Assembly: GCA_013287025.1 (NCBI GenBank)
Contig: JABDEN010000008.1
Location: 1-46,331, forward strand
DNA: 46,331 bases
Reading direction: 5' to 3'
Source of the DNA: Gammaproteobacteria bacterium
Lineage (GTDB): Bacteria; Pseudomonadota; Gammaproteobacteria; DSM-16500
The position numbers and the translations under genes are program-made. The notes beneath the pieces are model-generated. The model was not told where the DNA came from. It saw nothing but the letters and a program-made list of their open reading frames with translations, and searched no databases. Positions 9,184 through 18,576 of the stretch are shown here, one piece after another. Numbering within the stretch: position 1 is the stretch's first letter; each line of letters opens with the position of its first letter.

Positions 9184-9331
9184 GAAGCAGGTATTGAATC
9201 AAATCCCAACAAACTGCTAGAGGAAGTCAGCGCGTCGGTATGGTGTGCAAGCCCTCCGAGATGAGGGAAGCCTAAAATATCACCAAGACCTCCACTTTTA
9301 CACTCTGGCATTTGGTCTTACCTGCTTTTTT
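9184..9331 (+). ncRNA. ssrS: 6S RNA
   Basis: 6S RNA mimics an open promoter and sequesters sigma-70 RNA polymerase in stationary phase. The ends close perfectly: AAGCAGGTA (9185-9193) pairs with TACCTGCTT (9319-9327), followed by a T run (terminator). A second helix pairs 9198-9204 with 9310-9316. The apical hairpin CCCTC-CGAGAT-GAGGG (9252-9267) is followed directly by AAGCCTAAAA, matching the hairpin plus AAGCCUUAAAA of E. coli 6S RNA. TGGTG (9241-9245) pairs with CACCA (9281-9285) as in the family. At about 148 nt it is shorter than the 184 nt of E. coli. It is not beside zapA or fau, its usual neighbours. A covariance-model search would settle it. Confidence 0.78.
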
Positions 9332-9412
9332 CGTTGTTTGTACCTCTTTTTACTTCGTTTTATGTCAAAAATATGTTACAAATCAACCTAAATGACTTTA
9401 ACGAGGTCTCTG

Positions 9413-12400
9413 ATGCTCAAAAGATTTACAACTGCAGAACCAGCTGAAACCCGCGACTCTTTGTTATTAAAACAACAATCGTTTCTTCAGTATATGGCAG
9501 ATCAAACGACTGAATTACAAGAAAAGATGGAAGAAAAATTTCCACCAAGTTTAAAAATTGCGCTCCAATCTATTTTTTCTCGTGTAGAAACAGCGCATAA
9601 GAAAATTGCGACACTCAAACTTGATGATGCACCGCTTGTACAGGATCTCGATATATATCGATTGGGATTTATTAAGAATTATTTTCGTCCGATTATTACA
9701 AGATTTAATGTTAATTTTCAATTTGTGCAAGGCGAAGAATATCGTCAAAAGGCATTAAAAAAAATCGAATCCATTTTCGAAGAAAAGGATTGGGAGACGA
9801 TTAAAAATCAACTTTCCAAAGCTAATTTGGAAATGGAAACAACTTTTTCAGAGATTCTATCCGAACAAAAAAAAATTAAGGAAGATATACTCTCCGCTGA
9901 AAAAACTTATAATACCGACAAACACAAACTAGAAATATTAATCACACTTGAAGATAAAGATCTTGGCTTTAAAGCTGAGTTGAATAAATTCATTTCGCAA
10001 AAAATATTAATTTTTAAAAAAGCAGAATACGAACAAATTGTAGAGGAAGAATATTCTGGTTTTGAAGGAAGCTTAAAATTATTGCATCTTAGAAGAATGT
10101 ATACAAAAGAATTAGGTGATAAAACATTAGAAGAATCGGAAGAATTTCTTAAAAATAAAAATAAAGAAATGCAAAAAGAAATTGAACAACTTAAAAAAAC
10201 TTATCCAGATTTCTCCATTACATTGCCTACTGAAAGCGAAGTTATTGCAAAATTAAAATCGATTAGAGAGACGGTAGAATCAGTTAATCAACCACAAGAT
10301 AAAAAATCTGATGATGTAAGCAGTGATACAACCAAACTTATTAATCTACCAGCGGATAAAAAAGCTTCTGCATCAAATGAATCCGTTGTTATTCCGAGAA
10401 AAATTCGTAAACGAAAAAATATTTCTGGAAGGGTATCAGAGGTAGATGAAGTATCTGATGTTGAAAAACCAAAACAGTCTCTCGTCGAATATTATGAACA
10501 CAAGGTAAGTGAAGAATATCAAAAATCTGAAAAAACACCCAAAATTGAAACATTAAAACATGAAATTGCCCAATTTTATGAATCAGAAGTAGATCTTAAA
10601 TATAATGAATTGATAGATATCGTTAAAGGAAGTTCTGATTTTCCTAATTTAGAAGTCTTTATTAAAGATCGCATGTTTGATGCGATGCGAGAAAAACATA
10701 ATAAAATTGTGAAAGAGAGAGATGAAATTGAAGCTGAATTTTCAGGCCCCGTCATCAAAGTCTCACCCTCTTCCAAAAAATCTATTATCAGCTTAGTGAT
10801 TCCTAAATCCCTCAAAAATTTTCCTGATTTTGAAAAAATTAAGAATAAATTTTTTGGCCCATTTTATTTAGGAAATGCATTATGGTTCAAAAATGAAATT
10901 GTTAAATTTAAAAATATTGATAAATATAAAGAAGATCTTGGACAAATATTGCGTGATGAAAAAATTTCATGGGAAGAAAAAAATGCGAGTCTTCAGGAAA
11001 AACATAAAAAAATTAATGAAGCGTTAGGCATAAAAATTACTGAATTTGACAAAGAATATAAATTATTTAAAAAAAATCTTACAGAGGATTATAAAAAGTA
11101 TAATTTTCAGAATGATAAAGATCTTGCAGCAATTGAAGAAAAACATAATTTTAAGCTGGATTTAACAAAAGATATCATTGAGTTATCCGACTTAACGCAA
11201 GTGAAAAAAGATTTAAGTGATTTCGTCAACGATGAAATTGTTAGCTATAAAAATAAAGAATATCAACAAAAATTTGACGCGTGTTTGGAAGAGTTCACCT
11301 CTAAATATACTGAGCTTACACAAGTAGAAAAATCTTCTATTGATGAAATGTGTCAGACGGAACAGGATTTGTCACAAAAAAAAGCGCTTTATACCAATTT
11401 TCAGGATAAATTATCAAGCGTAGAGAAAGCCATTAGCGTTGAAATTCAGGCTTTACAGAAAGCTTATCCAGGGTTGGTGCTCACTATTCCAGAAAAACCC
11501 ACGATAGACTTCGAAGCGAAAGAACGAGAATGGATAACCTTTTTAAATAAAAATTGGTTTAACGCTATTGATAAGAGAGTGAGTTCGTTCGAAAATTTGA
11601 CGTTAGATGCGAGTGTTGAAGCAGAAATTAAAGCAGTGGAAGATATGCCATTGCTTCCGGTTCCAGAAGAGTCTAAAACAAAGGATCCTGAAGTAAAAGT
11701 CGAATCAGAGACTAAAGAATCGAAACCTAAGGATTCTGTTGCTGATTTGAAGGTTTTTAAAAAGAAAAATTATTCTGAATTTGATACATTACCCAGTGAA
11801 TTGAAAGATAATTTTCATAAAAAGAAAGCAGCGGCTTCACAATTAAAATTAAAATATTATCCTAATCGAGATCAAGTTTTCGAAATTATTGCTGCTAATT
11901 TTAACGATCTTCAACGTAAATCTGACATTTTAAAAATTCTTGAAGCAGTATTAATACAGCCTAAATACGATACGGTTTGGGAAAAGCTAGAAGCGAGCGA
12001 AATTGCTAAAAGAATTGAAAAATTAATTCCTTATCAACATATTGTTCTCGGAGAATTAGCATATGCAGAATATAAGAAAAAAATAAATGAACAAAGAAAC
12101 AAGGAAAATAAAAAATTTGATGGTGATTTTAAATATACTGAAGAGTTTAGAATAAAGCGATCCCAGCAAGTGTGTGACAATTTTGGGTCCGACGCTAAAA
12201 CGCGTGAAATTAAGGCCTTTGACGGAGATTCCCTAAGCAAGAAAATCAAAGTTTTTCCAGATTACGCCGATAAACATATTCGCGAGCAACAAGAGCAACA
12301 AGAAATAAAAAATGAATGGTTGGAAAGAATCGAAAAAGCATTGAAGAAACCAAAACAAATATTGAAAGATTCGCCTTATCCTCCAATGACTAAAATAGAA

Positions 12401-13015
12401 AAAGAATTGAAAGATTCGCCTTATCCTCCAATGACTAAAATAGAAAAAGAATTGAAAGAGGAAAATTTACCAGTCCTTGAATCGAAGACAAATGAAGTTC
12501 TGAAACCCACGGAACCACCTGCAATCAGTTTATTGACATTAGGAGCAACTTTCTGTGCGGCAGGCGTGGGTGGATTGTTATATTTGATGTACCACTTGTA
12601 TCAACAATATCACTATCAAAAACAATTAGTAAAATACAATGTTCATCAGGGTTTTGAGCAGTCGTCTTTAGCTCGAATGAATCGGTTATTAAAACAAGAA
12701 GCGAATGTAAATAATGAGGCGAGCAAGGATAAGACCTCCCCTCAAACTCAAAAAAATCTGACAGATGATCAAGAGCTTGAATCTGTTCCTCCTGAACCTG
12801 AAATAAATAAAATTGTTTTGGGACTAAGTGCAATTTCTATTTTCGGTCCACTCGTATACTTGCTATATCATACTTATGAAAATTGGCAATATAATAAAAA
12901 AATGTCAAATTATCTTGATAAGTGCGGAATGTGGAGTAAGTCCACGCCTCCGGCTAATAGTCTTAATGCAGAACAAGAGAGAGCACCGTCACCTCCGCCG
13001 CTTTTTCCGAAGTAG
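9413..13015 (+). CDS. 1200-residue coiled-coil protein with two C-terminal membrane segments, candidate effector
   Basis: No known family is recognised. The protein is very rich in Lys and Glu and is mostly predicted coiled coil. Two regions, about 100-275 and about 520-695, follow the same plan and each ends in a similar motif (LKKTYPDFSITLP and LQKAYPGLVLTIP), suggesting an internal duplication. Near 985-1015 a 15-residue unit (KDSPYPPMTKIEKEL) is repeated perfectly. The C-terminus has two related membrane modules (about 1038-1062 and 1134-1156), each followed by aromatic-rich sequence (YHLYQQYHYQKQ, YHTYENWQYNKK). I start at ATG 9413, with GAGG 6 bases upstream, rather than ATG 9392, which has no ribosome-binding site. 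No signal peptide. Its role is unknown; an intracellular-host context makes it a candidate secreted protein. Confidence 0.6.
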   Translation: MLKRFTTAEPAETRDSLLLKQQSFLQYMADQTTELQEKMEEKFPPSLKIALQSIFSRVETAHKKIATLKLDDAPLVQDLDIYRLGFIKNYFRPIITRFNVNFQFVQGEEYRQKALKKIESIFEEKDWETIKNQLSKANLEMETTFSEILSEQKKIKEDILSAEKTYNTDKHKLEILITLEDKDLGFKAELNKFISQKILIFKKAEYEQIVEEEYSGFEGSLKLLHLRRMYTKELGDKTLEESEEFLKNKNKEMQKEIEQLKKTYPDFSITLPTESEVIAKLKSIRETVESVNQPQDKKSDDVSSDTTKLINLPADKKASASNESVVIPRKIRKRKNISGRVSEVDEVSDVEKPKQSLVEYYEHKVSEEYQKSEKTPKIETLKHEIAQFYESEVDLKYNELIDIVKGSSDFPNLEVFIKDRMFDAMREKHNKIVKERDEIEAEFSGPVIKVSPSSKKSIISLVIPKSLKNFPDFEKIKNKFFGPFYLGNALWFKNEIVKFKNIDKYKEDLGQILRDEKISWEEKNASLQEKHKKINEALGIKITEFDKEYKLFKKNLTEDYKKYNFQNDKDLAAIEEKHNFKLDLTKDIIELSDLTQVKKDLSDFVNDEIVSYKNKEYQQKFDACLEEFTSKYTELTQVEKSSIDEMCQTEQDLSQKKALYTNFQDKLSSVEKAISVEIQALQKAYPGLVLTIPEKPTIDFEAKEREWITFLNKNWFNAIDKRVSSFENLTLDASVEAEIKAVEDMPLLPVPEESKTKDPEVKVESETKESKPKDSVADLKVFKKKNYSEFDTLPSELKDNFHKKKAAASQLKLKYYPNRDQVFEIIAANFNDLQRKSDILKILEAVLIQPKYDTVWEKLEASEIAKRIEKLIPYQHIVLGELAYAEYKKKINEQRNKENKKFDGDFKYTEEFRIKRSQQVCDNFGSDAKTREIKAFDGDSLSKKIKVFPDYADKHIREQQEQQEIKNEWLERIEKALKKPKQILKDSPYPPMTKIEKELKDSPYPPMTKIEKELKEENLPVLESKTNEVLKPTEPPAISLLTLGATFCAAGVGGLLYLMYHLYQQYHYQKQLVKYNVHQGFEQSSLARMNRLLKQEANVNNEASKDKTSPQTQKNLTDDQELESVPPEPEINKIVLGLSAISIFGPLVYLLYHTYENWQYNKKMSNYLDKCGMWSKSTPPANSLNAEQERAPSPPPLFPK
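12361..12450 (+). repeat. Perfect 45-bp tandem duplication inside a coding region
   Basis: Bases 12361-12405 and 12406-12450 are identical, so 15 residues are duplicated in frame. The identity at every third codon position indicates a recent event or homogenisation. Confidence 0.9.
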
Positions 13016-13032
13016 AGTTCGTTTAAAAAAAA

Positions 13033-13115
13033 CCGTCGTCCCGCGGCTCGTCCGCGGGATCCAGTGACAACAATTAAGCCACTCTAGATCCCGCGGACGA
13101 GCCGCGGGACGACGG
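13033..13115. repeat. REP-like inverted repeat, CGTCCCGCG family, copy 2
   Basis: Perfect 29-bp arms at 13033-13061 and 13087-13115; each arm folds as CCCGCGG-CTCGT-CCGCGGG. It lies between the long coiled-coil gene and sodB, 17 bases after the former's stop, and may terminate it. Confidence 0.85.
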
Positions 13116-13182
13116 GTATTACTTACACTTGCTTTCACCCTACATCGTCTTTACACTCATATTCATTTTTGGAGGTTTTAAG

Positions 13183-13761
13183 ATGACGCACGAACTACCC
13201 AAGTTACCTTATGCTTTAGATGCCTTAGCCCCGGTGATTTCTAAAGAAACATTGGAATATCATTATGGCAAACATCATCAAGCTTATGTGACCAATTTAA
13301 ATAATTTGATTAAAGGCACAGAGTTTGAAAACCTCTCCCTCGAGGAAACTATTAAAAAATCAAGCGGTGGAATTTTTAACAATGCCGCACAAGTGTGGAA
13401 TCACACTTTTTATTGGCATTGCATGACCCCGAAAAGTAATGGTGAACCATCTGGTCGATTGGCGGATGCTATCATCAAAACTTTCGGTTCTTTTGAAGAG
13501 TTCAAGAAAAAATTTAGTCAAACTGCAATCACCACCTTTGGTTCAGGTTGGGGATGGCTTGTGAAAAATGGGGCAGGTGAGCTTGAAATCATCAGTACCA
13601 GCAATGCGGGTACTCCGATGACCCAAGATAAAAAAGCATTGTTAACTTGCGATGTGTGGGAGCATGCTTATTACATCGACTATCGCAACATGCGACCGAC
13701 GTATGTTGAAAAGTTTTGGGAGTTGGTGAATTGGGATTTTGTGGAAAAGAATTTTGAGTGA
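13183..13761 (+). CDS. sodB: Superoxide dismutase, iron type
   Basis: The enzyme converts superoxide to oxygen and hydrogen peroxide in the cytoplasm. The 192 residues match SodB (193 in E. coli). Metal ligands are His27 (EYHYGKHH), His74 (VWNHTFYW), Asp157 and His161 ([12 protein letters not shown]). [10 protein letters not shown] and GSGWGWLV are typical of the Fe/Mn family; the overall pattern favours Fe. The longer frame from 13129 is rejected because GGAGG at 13171-13175 is 7 bases before ATG 13183, where the family's N-terminus ([15 protein letters not shown]) begins. It is monocistronic between two repeat elements. Confidence 0.96.
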   Translation: MTHELPKLPYALDALAPVISKETLEYHYGKHHQAYVTNLNNLIKGTEFENLSLEETIKKSSGGIFNNAAQVWNHTFYWHCMTPKSNGEPSGRLADAIIKTFGSFEEFKKKFSQTAITTFGSGWGWLVKNGAGELEIISTSNAGTPMTQDKKALLTCDVWEHAYYIDYRNMRPTYVEKFWELVNWDFVEKNFE

Positions 13762-13790
13762 TGAGTTAGTAGGGAGCGAGGGCCAGAAAC

Positions 13791-13868
13791 ACCCTCATCC
13801 GCCCTAACGGGCACCTTCTCCCGCAAGCGGGAGAAGGGAGGTTTTGAGAATGGGTTAGGGATGAGGGT
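13791..13868. repeat. REP-like repeat with strong hairpin, likely bidirectional terminator
   Basis: An outer inverted repeat (ACCCTCATCC at 13791-13800 and its complement at 13859-13868) encloses an 11-bp hairpin, CCTTCTCCCGC-AA-GCGGGAGAAGG (13814-13837). This CCCTCATCC/CTTCTCCC type is widespread in proteobacteria. It lies between convergent sodB and the small lipoprotein gene. Confidence 0.8.
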
Positions 13869-13882
13869 CTTTACTATTCCAC

Positions 13883-14023
13883 TTAATACCCCGGCGCCAT
13901 CATCGGCGGCGCAGTTACATGTTTGGGAGAAGTAGTGCCAGATTCTGTGGAGGATTTATTATCCGACACTGTCGCACAAGCAGTAAGCATTAACAATCCA
14001 AAAAATAAAAGGACTCCTTTCAT
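13883..14023 (-). CDS. Small lipoprotein (46 residues) at the end of the clpB operon
   Basis: This short gene encodes a lipoprotein precursor. Residues 1-15 are a signal sequence (MKGVLLFFGLLML) ending in the lipobox LTAC, so Cys16 would be lipidated. The mature 31 residues are Ser/Thr-rich and end in PPMMAPGY. AAGGAG lies about 7 bases before the ATG. It follows cbpM by 10 bases on the same strand and so is probably the last gene of clpB-uspA-cbpA-cbpM. No family is recognised. The mature part is too short to fold on its own and the function is unknown. Confidence 0.72.
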   Translation of the reverse strand: MKGVLLFFGLLMLTACATVSDNKSSTESGTTSPKHVTAPPMMAPGY

Positions 14024-14033
14024 CCTATTCTCC

Positions 14034-14357
14034 TTAAAATTTCGTTAAATGTTTTTGCAAAATATCTACTTCAGATTGCAACTCTTTAATTTTTTCCATC
14101 AAATCGATGGCGAGAGCGGCACCTGCTAAATTAACTTCTAAATCTTGTTGTAAACGTAATATTCTTTGAATACGTTGCAATTGATTGGAATTAAAACGCC
14201 ATGTTTCGACCGAATATCCTTCAGGTTCAATCGCACCAAATTCTATTAATTCATAAATAAAATCAGGACGTTGATGACACACTTCACACAATTCTTCTAA
14301 CGAAAAATTTTCATCCGATTCGATCGTAATGATCGCATATTCCTTTTGCGATGACAT
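14034..14357 (-). CDS. cbpM: Chaperone modulator CbpM
   Basis: CbpM binds the J domain of CbpA and inhibits both its co-chaperone and DNA-binding activity. The 107 residues start with a MerR-like winged-helix segment (FSLEELCEVCHQRPDFIYELIEFGAIEP) and end in a helical coil (EKIKELQSEVDILQKHL), as in the family. It follows cbpA by 12 bases, the conserved arrangement. Downstream, after 10 bases, is a small lipoprotein gene. Confidence 0.88.
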   Translation of the reverse strand: MSSQKEYAIITIESDENFSLEELCEVCHQRPDFIYELIEFGAIEPEGYSVETWRFNSNQLQRIQRILRLQQDLEVNLAGAALAIDLMEKIKELQSEVDILQKHLTKF

Positions 14358-14369
14358 CTATGTTCCTCT

Positions 14370-15326
14370 TCACGTTAAAGATTGTCTCGGATTAAAAGGC
14401 ATTTCTTTTGCCATTTTTTCATATAAAGCTTTGTCTGATTCCGTTTTTGCTGGTGGTGTCACGATCTGAAGTAACACATATTCATCCCCAGAGTGGGGTT
14501 TTCCGGGCAATCCGCGTCCTTTTAATCGTAATTTTTGTCCCGTTTGTGATCCGGCAGAAATTTTTAGTTCAACCGGTCCTCCCAATGTCGGGGCAGTAAT
14601 CTTACTCCCGAGTGCCGCTTCCCAAGGCGCTAACGGTAATGTGAGATAAACATCACGTCCTTGCAAAGTAAAATAAGGATGCGTTTGCACGTCAATTTCA
14701 AGATATAAATCCCCAGGCGGGCCATTGCCTGTACCAGGCAACCCTTGTTTCGCTAATCGCATTTGTTGACCTGAAACCGTACCGGCAGGAATAGTAATTT
14801 TAAGCGTACGTAATTTATGATGCACCTGACCTCTCGCATCCACTTCAGGCATTTCAAGTTGAATGGTTTTATTGCCACCACGAAAGGCTTCTTCCAAGCT
14901 AATCGTAATTTTTGCATGTTGGTCGCGACCACGACGATCAAAAGACTGCGCGCCACCGCGAAATCCGCCATGTCCTGCGTGCGGGCCTCGGCCTCCGCCA
15001 CCAAAAATAGACTCAAAGAAATCGCTAAAACCACTGAGATTTTCGTCCCCAAAGCCTTGAAAACCTGAAGATCTTTGCCAATGGGCGCCTGCTCCTTGTT
15101 GACCTCCTTGCCAATTGCTTCCGACTTCGTCGTAGGTTGCTCGTTTTTCGGGATCTTTTAAAACTTCATAGGCTTCTTGCACGGCTTTAAATTTTTCTTC
15201 CGCATTCGCTTCTTTGCTGACATCAGGATGATACTTCCGAGCGAGCTTGCGATAGGATTGCTTGATTTGTTCAGGTGTTGCCGTGCGTTCAACGCCTAAG
15301 GTTTTATAATAATCTTTATATTCCAT
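14370..15326 (-). CDS. cbpA: DnaJ-class co-chaperone CbpA
   Basis: CbpA stimulates DnaK ATPase and can bind curved DNA. The 318 residues show an N-terminal J domain with the HPD tripeptide ([16 protein letters not shown]), a Gly/Phe-rich linker (about 75-130), and two beta-sandwich substrate domains. The zinc-finger region of true DnaJ is missing, so this is CbpA and not DnaJ. It starts 2 bases after uspA and is followed by its modulator cbpM. With clpB at the head, the operon groups a disaggregase and its J-protein helper, a plausible functional unit. Confidence 0.93.
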   Translation of the reverse strand: MEYKDYYKTLGVERTATPEQIKQSYRKLARKYHPDVSKEANAEEKFKAVQEAYEVLKDPEKRATYDEVGSNWQGGQQGAGAHWQRSSGFQGFGDENLSGFSDFFESIFGGGGRGPHAGHGGFRGGAQSFDRRGRDQHAKITISLEEAFRGGNKTIQLEMPEVDARGQVHHKLRTLKITIPAGTVSGQQMRLAKQGLPGTGNGPPGDLYLEIDVQTHPYFTLQGRDVYLTLPLAPWEAALGSKITAPTLGGPVELKISAGSQTGQKLRLKGRGLPGKPHSGDEYVLLQIVTPPAKTESDKALYEKMAKEMPFNPRQSLT

Positions 15327-15328
15327 AG

Positions 15329-15757
15329 TTACTCAGCTTCAGGTAAACGGACTGTTAAAACATCGCATTTTGCCCCATGTAAAATGGCATTGGCGGTGGA
15401 TCCTAATAACAACGATAATCCATGTCGTCCATGACTTCCGCAAATGATTAAATCTGCGCCGATTTGTGCCGCAACCGCTTGAATTTTGGATTTAGTGGGA
15501 CCAATTTCGACATATTGATTTTTGGTATCGACCGATAATGTTTCGCCAAGTTTAGCGAGGGCAGTGCGTGACTCTTCAATTAATTGTCCCTCAATATCTT
15601 CAATACCGAGATAGGCGTAACTATAGCCTGGCATGGGTTCGACGACGTGAATGATGCTCAATTTTGCCTTCGTATAATCACACATTCCGCGAACTTTGCT
15701 AACAATGTAATCGGACTCATCCGATAAGTCTGTTGCGAATAAAATATGTTTATACAT
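15329..15757 (-). CDS. Universal stress protein, UspA family
   Basis: The 142-residue protein is a single Usp domain. The N-terminus is [13 protein letters not shown]. The nucleotide-binding motif G-2x-G-9x-G-S/T is seen as [17 protein letters not shown] near 110-126, followed by CDVLTVR. It resembles E. coli UspA more than the tandem types. It lies 19 bases after clpB and 2 bases before cbpA on the reverse strand, so it is co-transcribed with protein-quality-control genes and probably under the same heat-shock control. The exact physiological role of such proteins is generally unclear. Confidence 0.9.
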   Translation of the reverse strand: MYKHILFATDLSDESDYIVSKVRGMCDYTKAKLSIIHVVEPMPGYSYAYLGIEDIEGQLIEESRTALAKLGETLSVDTKNQYVEIGPTKSKIQAVAAQIGADLIICGSHGRHGLSLLLGSTANAILHGAKCDVLTVRLPEAE

Positions 15758-15776
15758 AATCTATATCCTTTTATAC

Positions 15777-18365
15777 TCATGCAGTTGCGGTTGACTTTTT
15801 GAAAACCAAATGTGAATGATCCTCGGTCACATCGATCATATCGCCTGGCGCAAATTTTCCGGAGAGAATGTCTTGAGCCAAGGGGTTTTCAATATACTGT
15901 TGAATGGCGCGTTTTAAAGGTCTAGCACCATAAACAGGATCATAACCGGTTGCACTCAAATAATCCAATGCTTCGTTTGAAACGTTTAAGCCAAATTCTC
16001 TTTCTTGCAAACGCGCGCGAATGCGTTGAATTTGAATGCGTGCGATGGATTTAATTTGTTCTTCATCCAATGGGTGAAATACGACAGTTCCATCAATACG
16101 ATTGAGAAATTCTGGGCGGAAATGTTGACCCAATACATTCAATACCGCATCTTTCATTTTAAAATAATCACCCGTTTTGGAAATTTGTTGAATAAGATCA
16201 GACCCGATATTGGATGTCATCACAATCACCGTATTGCGGAAATCTACCGTACGTCCGTGACTATCGGTTAAACGTCCATCATCTAATACTTGTAATAAAA
16301 TATTAAAAACGTCCGGATGCGCCTTTTCGATTTCATCTAATAAAATAACGCAATAAGGTTTTCGACGGACGAGTTCTGTTAAATAACCACCTTCTTCATA
16401 CCCGACATAACCAGGGGGCGCGCCGACGAGTCGTGCAACGGCATGTTTTTCCATAAATTCTGACATATCAACGCGAATTAATGCTTCTTCTGTATCAAAT
16501 AAAAATTGCGCGAGCGCTTTACACAATTCGGTTTTACCCACCCCGGTTGGACCTAAAAATAAAAAAGATCCAATGGGTCGGTTGGGGTCTGATAATCCTG
16601 CACGTGAACGGCGAATGGCGTTACAAACGGCACTCACAGCTTGGCTTTGGCCAATAATGCGTTGATGCAAGGCATCTTCCATGTGTAATAATTTGTCTTT
16701 TTCACTTTCCAACATTTTTGATACTGGAATGTGCGTCCATTTGGAAACGACTTCGGCGATTTCTTCTGCGGTAACTTTATTTCTCAATAATGTCGTTTCT
16801 TGTTTTTCACTTTTATCTGCTTCGGCAAGCTTTTTTTCTAATTCAGGAATTTGGCCATATTGTAATTCTGCCATTCGTCCTAAATTTCCTGCACGTCGCG
16901 CTGTTTCAAATTCTAAACGTGCGCGCTCCAATTCGGTTTTAATATTTTGAGACCCTTGTAAGTTTGCCTTTTCTCGATTCCAAATTTCTTCTAATTTTCC
17001 TAATTCAGATTCTAATTTTTGTAACTCGGTATCTATTTGGGTTAAACGTTTTTTGGATCCTTCATCACTCTCTTTTTTTAATGCTTCACGTTCGATTTTC
17101 AATTGAATAATTCTGCGATCTAAACGGTCTAATTCTTCAGGCTTAGAATCGATTTCCATACGAATATGGCTTGCCGCTTCATCAATTAAGTCGATGGCTT
17201 TATCAGGTAATTGTCGATCCGTAATATATCGATGTGATAATGTCGCGGCAGCGACCAATGCGGAATCGGTAATTTCAACACCATGATGTAGTTCGTAACG
17301 TTCTTTTAATCCACGCAGAATGGCGATGGTGTCTTCTACGGTCGGTTCTTCCACGATAATACGTTGAAAGCGTCGTTCGAGAGCCGCATCTTTTTCGATA
17401 TATTTGCGATATTCATCGAGTGTCGTTGCACCAACGCAATGTAATTCACCACGGGCGAGGGCGGGCTTTAACATATTGCCGGCATCCATGGCGCCTTCTG
17501 CTTTGCCTGCGCCTACCAAATTATGAATTTCATCGATAAAAAGGATGATATTGCCTTCTTGTTTGGCGAGATCGGTTAATACGGCTTTTAATCGTTCCTC
17601 GAATTCACCACGAAACTTAGCACCGGCAATTAACGCCGCCAAATCAAGCGATAATAATCTTTTGTCACGTAGTCCTTCAGGCACTTCGCCGTTCACGATA
17701 CGTTGTGCGAGACCTTCGACGATCGCGGTTTTACCAACACCTGGTTCACCAATGAGGACGGGGTTATTTTTCGTGCGTCTTAGTAATACCTGGATGGTGC
17801 GTCGGATTTCTTGATCGCGGCCAATGACGGGGTCCAATTTGCCTTGTTCTGCACGTTCGGTTAAATCGATGGTATATTTTTCTAAAGCACGGCGCTGATC
17901 TTCTGCGTTCGGATCTTCCACTTTTTGCCCCCCACGTTCTTCTTCAATCGCTTTGGTGATATTTTCTTTGGTGGCACCTGCTTTTTTTAAAATGTCGGAC
18001 AATGTGCCAGATTCATCGATGGCAGCGAGTAAAAATAATTCGCTGGAAATATATTGGTCTTTTCGTTTTTGGGCTAATTTATCCGTTAAATTCAATAACT
18101 TATTTAAATCGTTCGAGATATGCATCTCCCCGCCGGTGCCTTCTACTTGGGGTAGTTTATTGATGGCACTATCAAGACCGGTGCGTAATTCTGGAATATT
18201 CACATGTGCATTCGTTAAAACGGCACGGATACTACCGCCTTCCTGGTCTAATAATGCTTTCATCACATGAATGGGTTCAATAAATGCGTGGTCTCTTCCC
18301 AGGGCTAATGATTGTGCGTCAGCTAAAGCTGCTTGAAATTTGCTCGTTAACTTATCCATGCGCAT
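15777..18365 (-). CDS. clpB: Protein disaggregase ClpB
   Basis: ClpB is the hexameric AAA+ machine that extracts proteins from aggregates together with DnaK and its J-proteins. The 862 residues are full length (857 in E. coli). They include the N-terminal Clp repeat domain ([18 protein letters not shown]), the first AAA+ module with Walker A GEPGVGKT, the long middle coiled-coil domain (about 410-530), and the second module with Walker A GPTGVGKT and a [15 protein letters not shown] sensor region. It is the first gene of a reverse-strand stress operon (uspA, cbpA, cbpM, lipoprotein). A sigma-32-like promoter is visible upstream. Confidence 0.97.
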   Translation of the reverse strand: MRMDKLTSKFQAALADAQSLALGRDHAFIEPIHVMKALLDQEGGSIRAVLTNAHVNIPELRTGLDSAINKLPQVEGTGGEMHISNDLNKLLNLTDKLAQKRKDQYISSELFLLAAIDESGTLSDILKKAGATKENITKAIEEERGGQKVEDPNAEDQRRALEKYTIDLTERAEQGKLDPVIGRDQEIRRTIQVLLRRTKNNPVLIGEPGVGKTAIVEGLAQRIVNGEVPEGLRDKRLLSLDLAALIAGAKFRGEFEERLKAVLTDLAKQEGNIILFIDEIHNLVGAGKAEGAMDAGNMLKPALARGELHCVGATTLDEYRKYIEKDAALERRFQRIIVEEPTVEDTIAILRGLKERYELHHGVEITDSALVAAATLSHRYITDRQLPDKAIDLIDEAASHIRMEIDSKPEELDRLDRRIIQLKIEREALKKESDEGSKKRLTQIDTELQKLESELGKLEEIWNREKANLQGSQNIKTELERARLEFETARRAGNLGRMAELQYGQIPELEKKLAEADKSEKQETTLLRNKVTAEEIAEVVSKWTHIPVSKMLESEKDKLLHMEDALHQRIIGQSQAVSAVCNAIRRSRAGLSDPNRPIGSFLFLGPTGVGKTELCKALAQFLFDTEEALIRVDMSEFMEKHAVARLVGAPPGYVGYEEGGYLTELVRRKPYCVILLDEIEKAHPDVFNILLQVLDDGRLTDSHGRTVDFRNTVIVMTSNIGSDLIQQISKTGDYFKMKDAVLNVLGQHFRPEFLNRIDGTVVFHPLDEEQIKSIARIQIQRIRARLQEREFGLNVSNEALDYLSATGYDPVYGARPLKRAIQQYIENPLAQDILSGKFAPGDMIDVTEDHSHLVFKKSTATA

Positions 18366-18397
18366 AGTAATTACCTTAATGAATAGACTTGAATATT

Positions 18398-18425
18398 ACA
18401 TAAGGTCAGAGAATTATATTTCAAG
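18398..18425 (-). promoter_or_regulatory. Sigma-32-like heat-shock promoter of the clpB operon
   Basis: Read on the reverse strand, CTTGAAA (18425-18419), a 13-base spacer and CCTTATGT (18405-18398) match the heat-shock consensus CTTGAAA-N13/14-CCCCATnT with two mismatches. It lies 33 bases before the clpB start, where such a promoter is expected. Confidence 0.55.
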
Positions 18426-18576
18426 GATAACATGAAAATAATAAGTTTAAGGTGGGGTCAGTCTAGTATATTATTTGCGCAATTAATCGAACATAAAAGT
18501 ATATTATTTAATCAAAAAATATGATACTATTTGCGCACTTTAAAATATATTGAATAAAGATAAAGCAGGTATTTTT

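Noticed and set aside
9184..9331. SRP 4.5S RNA, RNase P RNA or tmRNA
   Set aside because: The conserved GGUCAGG...GGAAGCAGCC loop of SRP RNA, the RNase P core and a tmRNA tag frame are all absent; the AAGCCTAAAA motif after the apical hairpin fits 6S RNA.
12828..13067. Forward frame of 79 residues over the end of the long coiled-coil gene
   Set aside because: It lies in another frame of a well-supported gene and ends in a REP-like repeat.
16005..18270. Several forward frames of 88-105 residues opposite clpB
   Set aside because: Mirror frames of a highly conserved gene, without ribosome-binding sites or recognisable domains.
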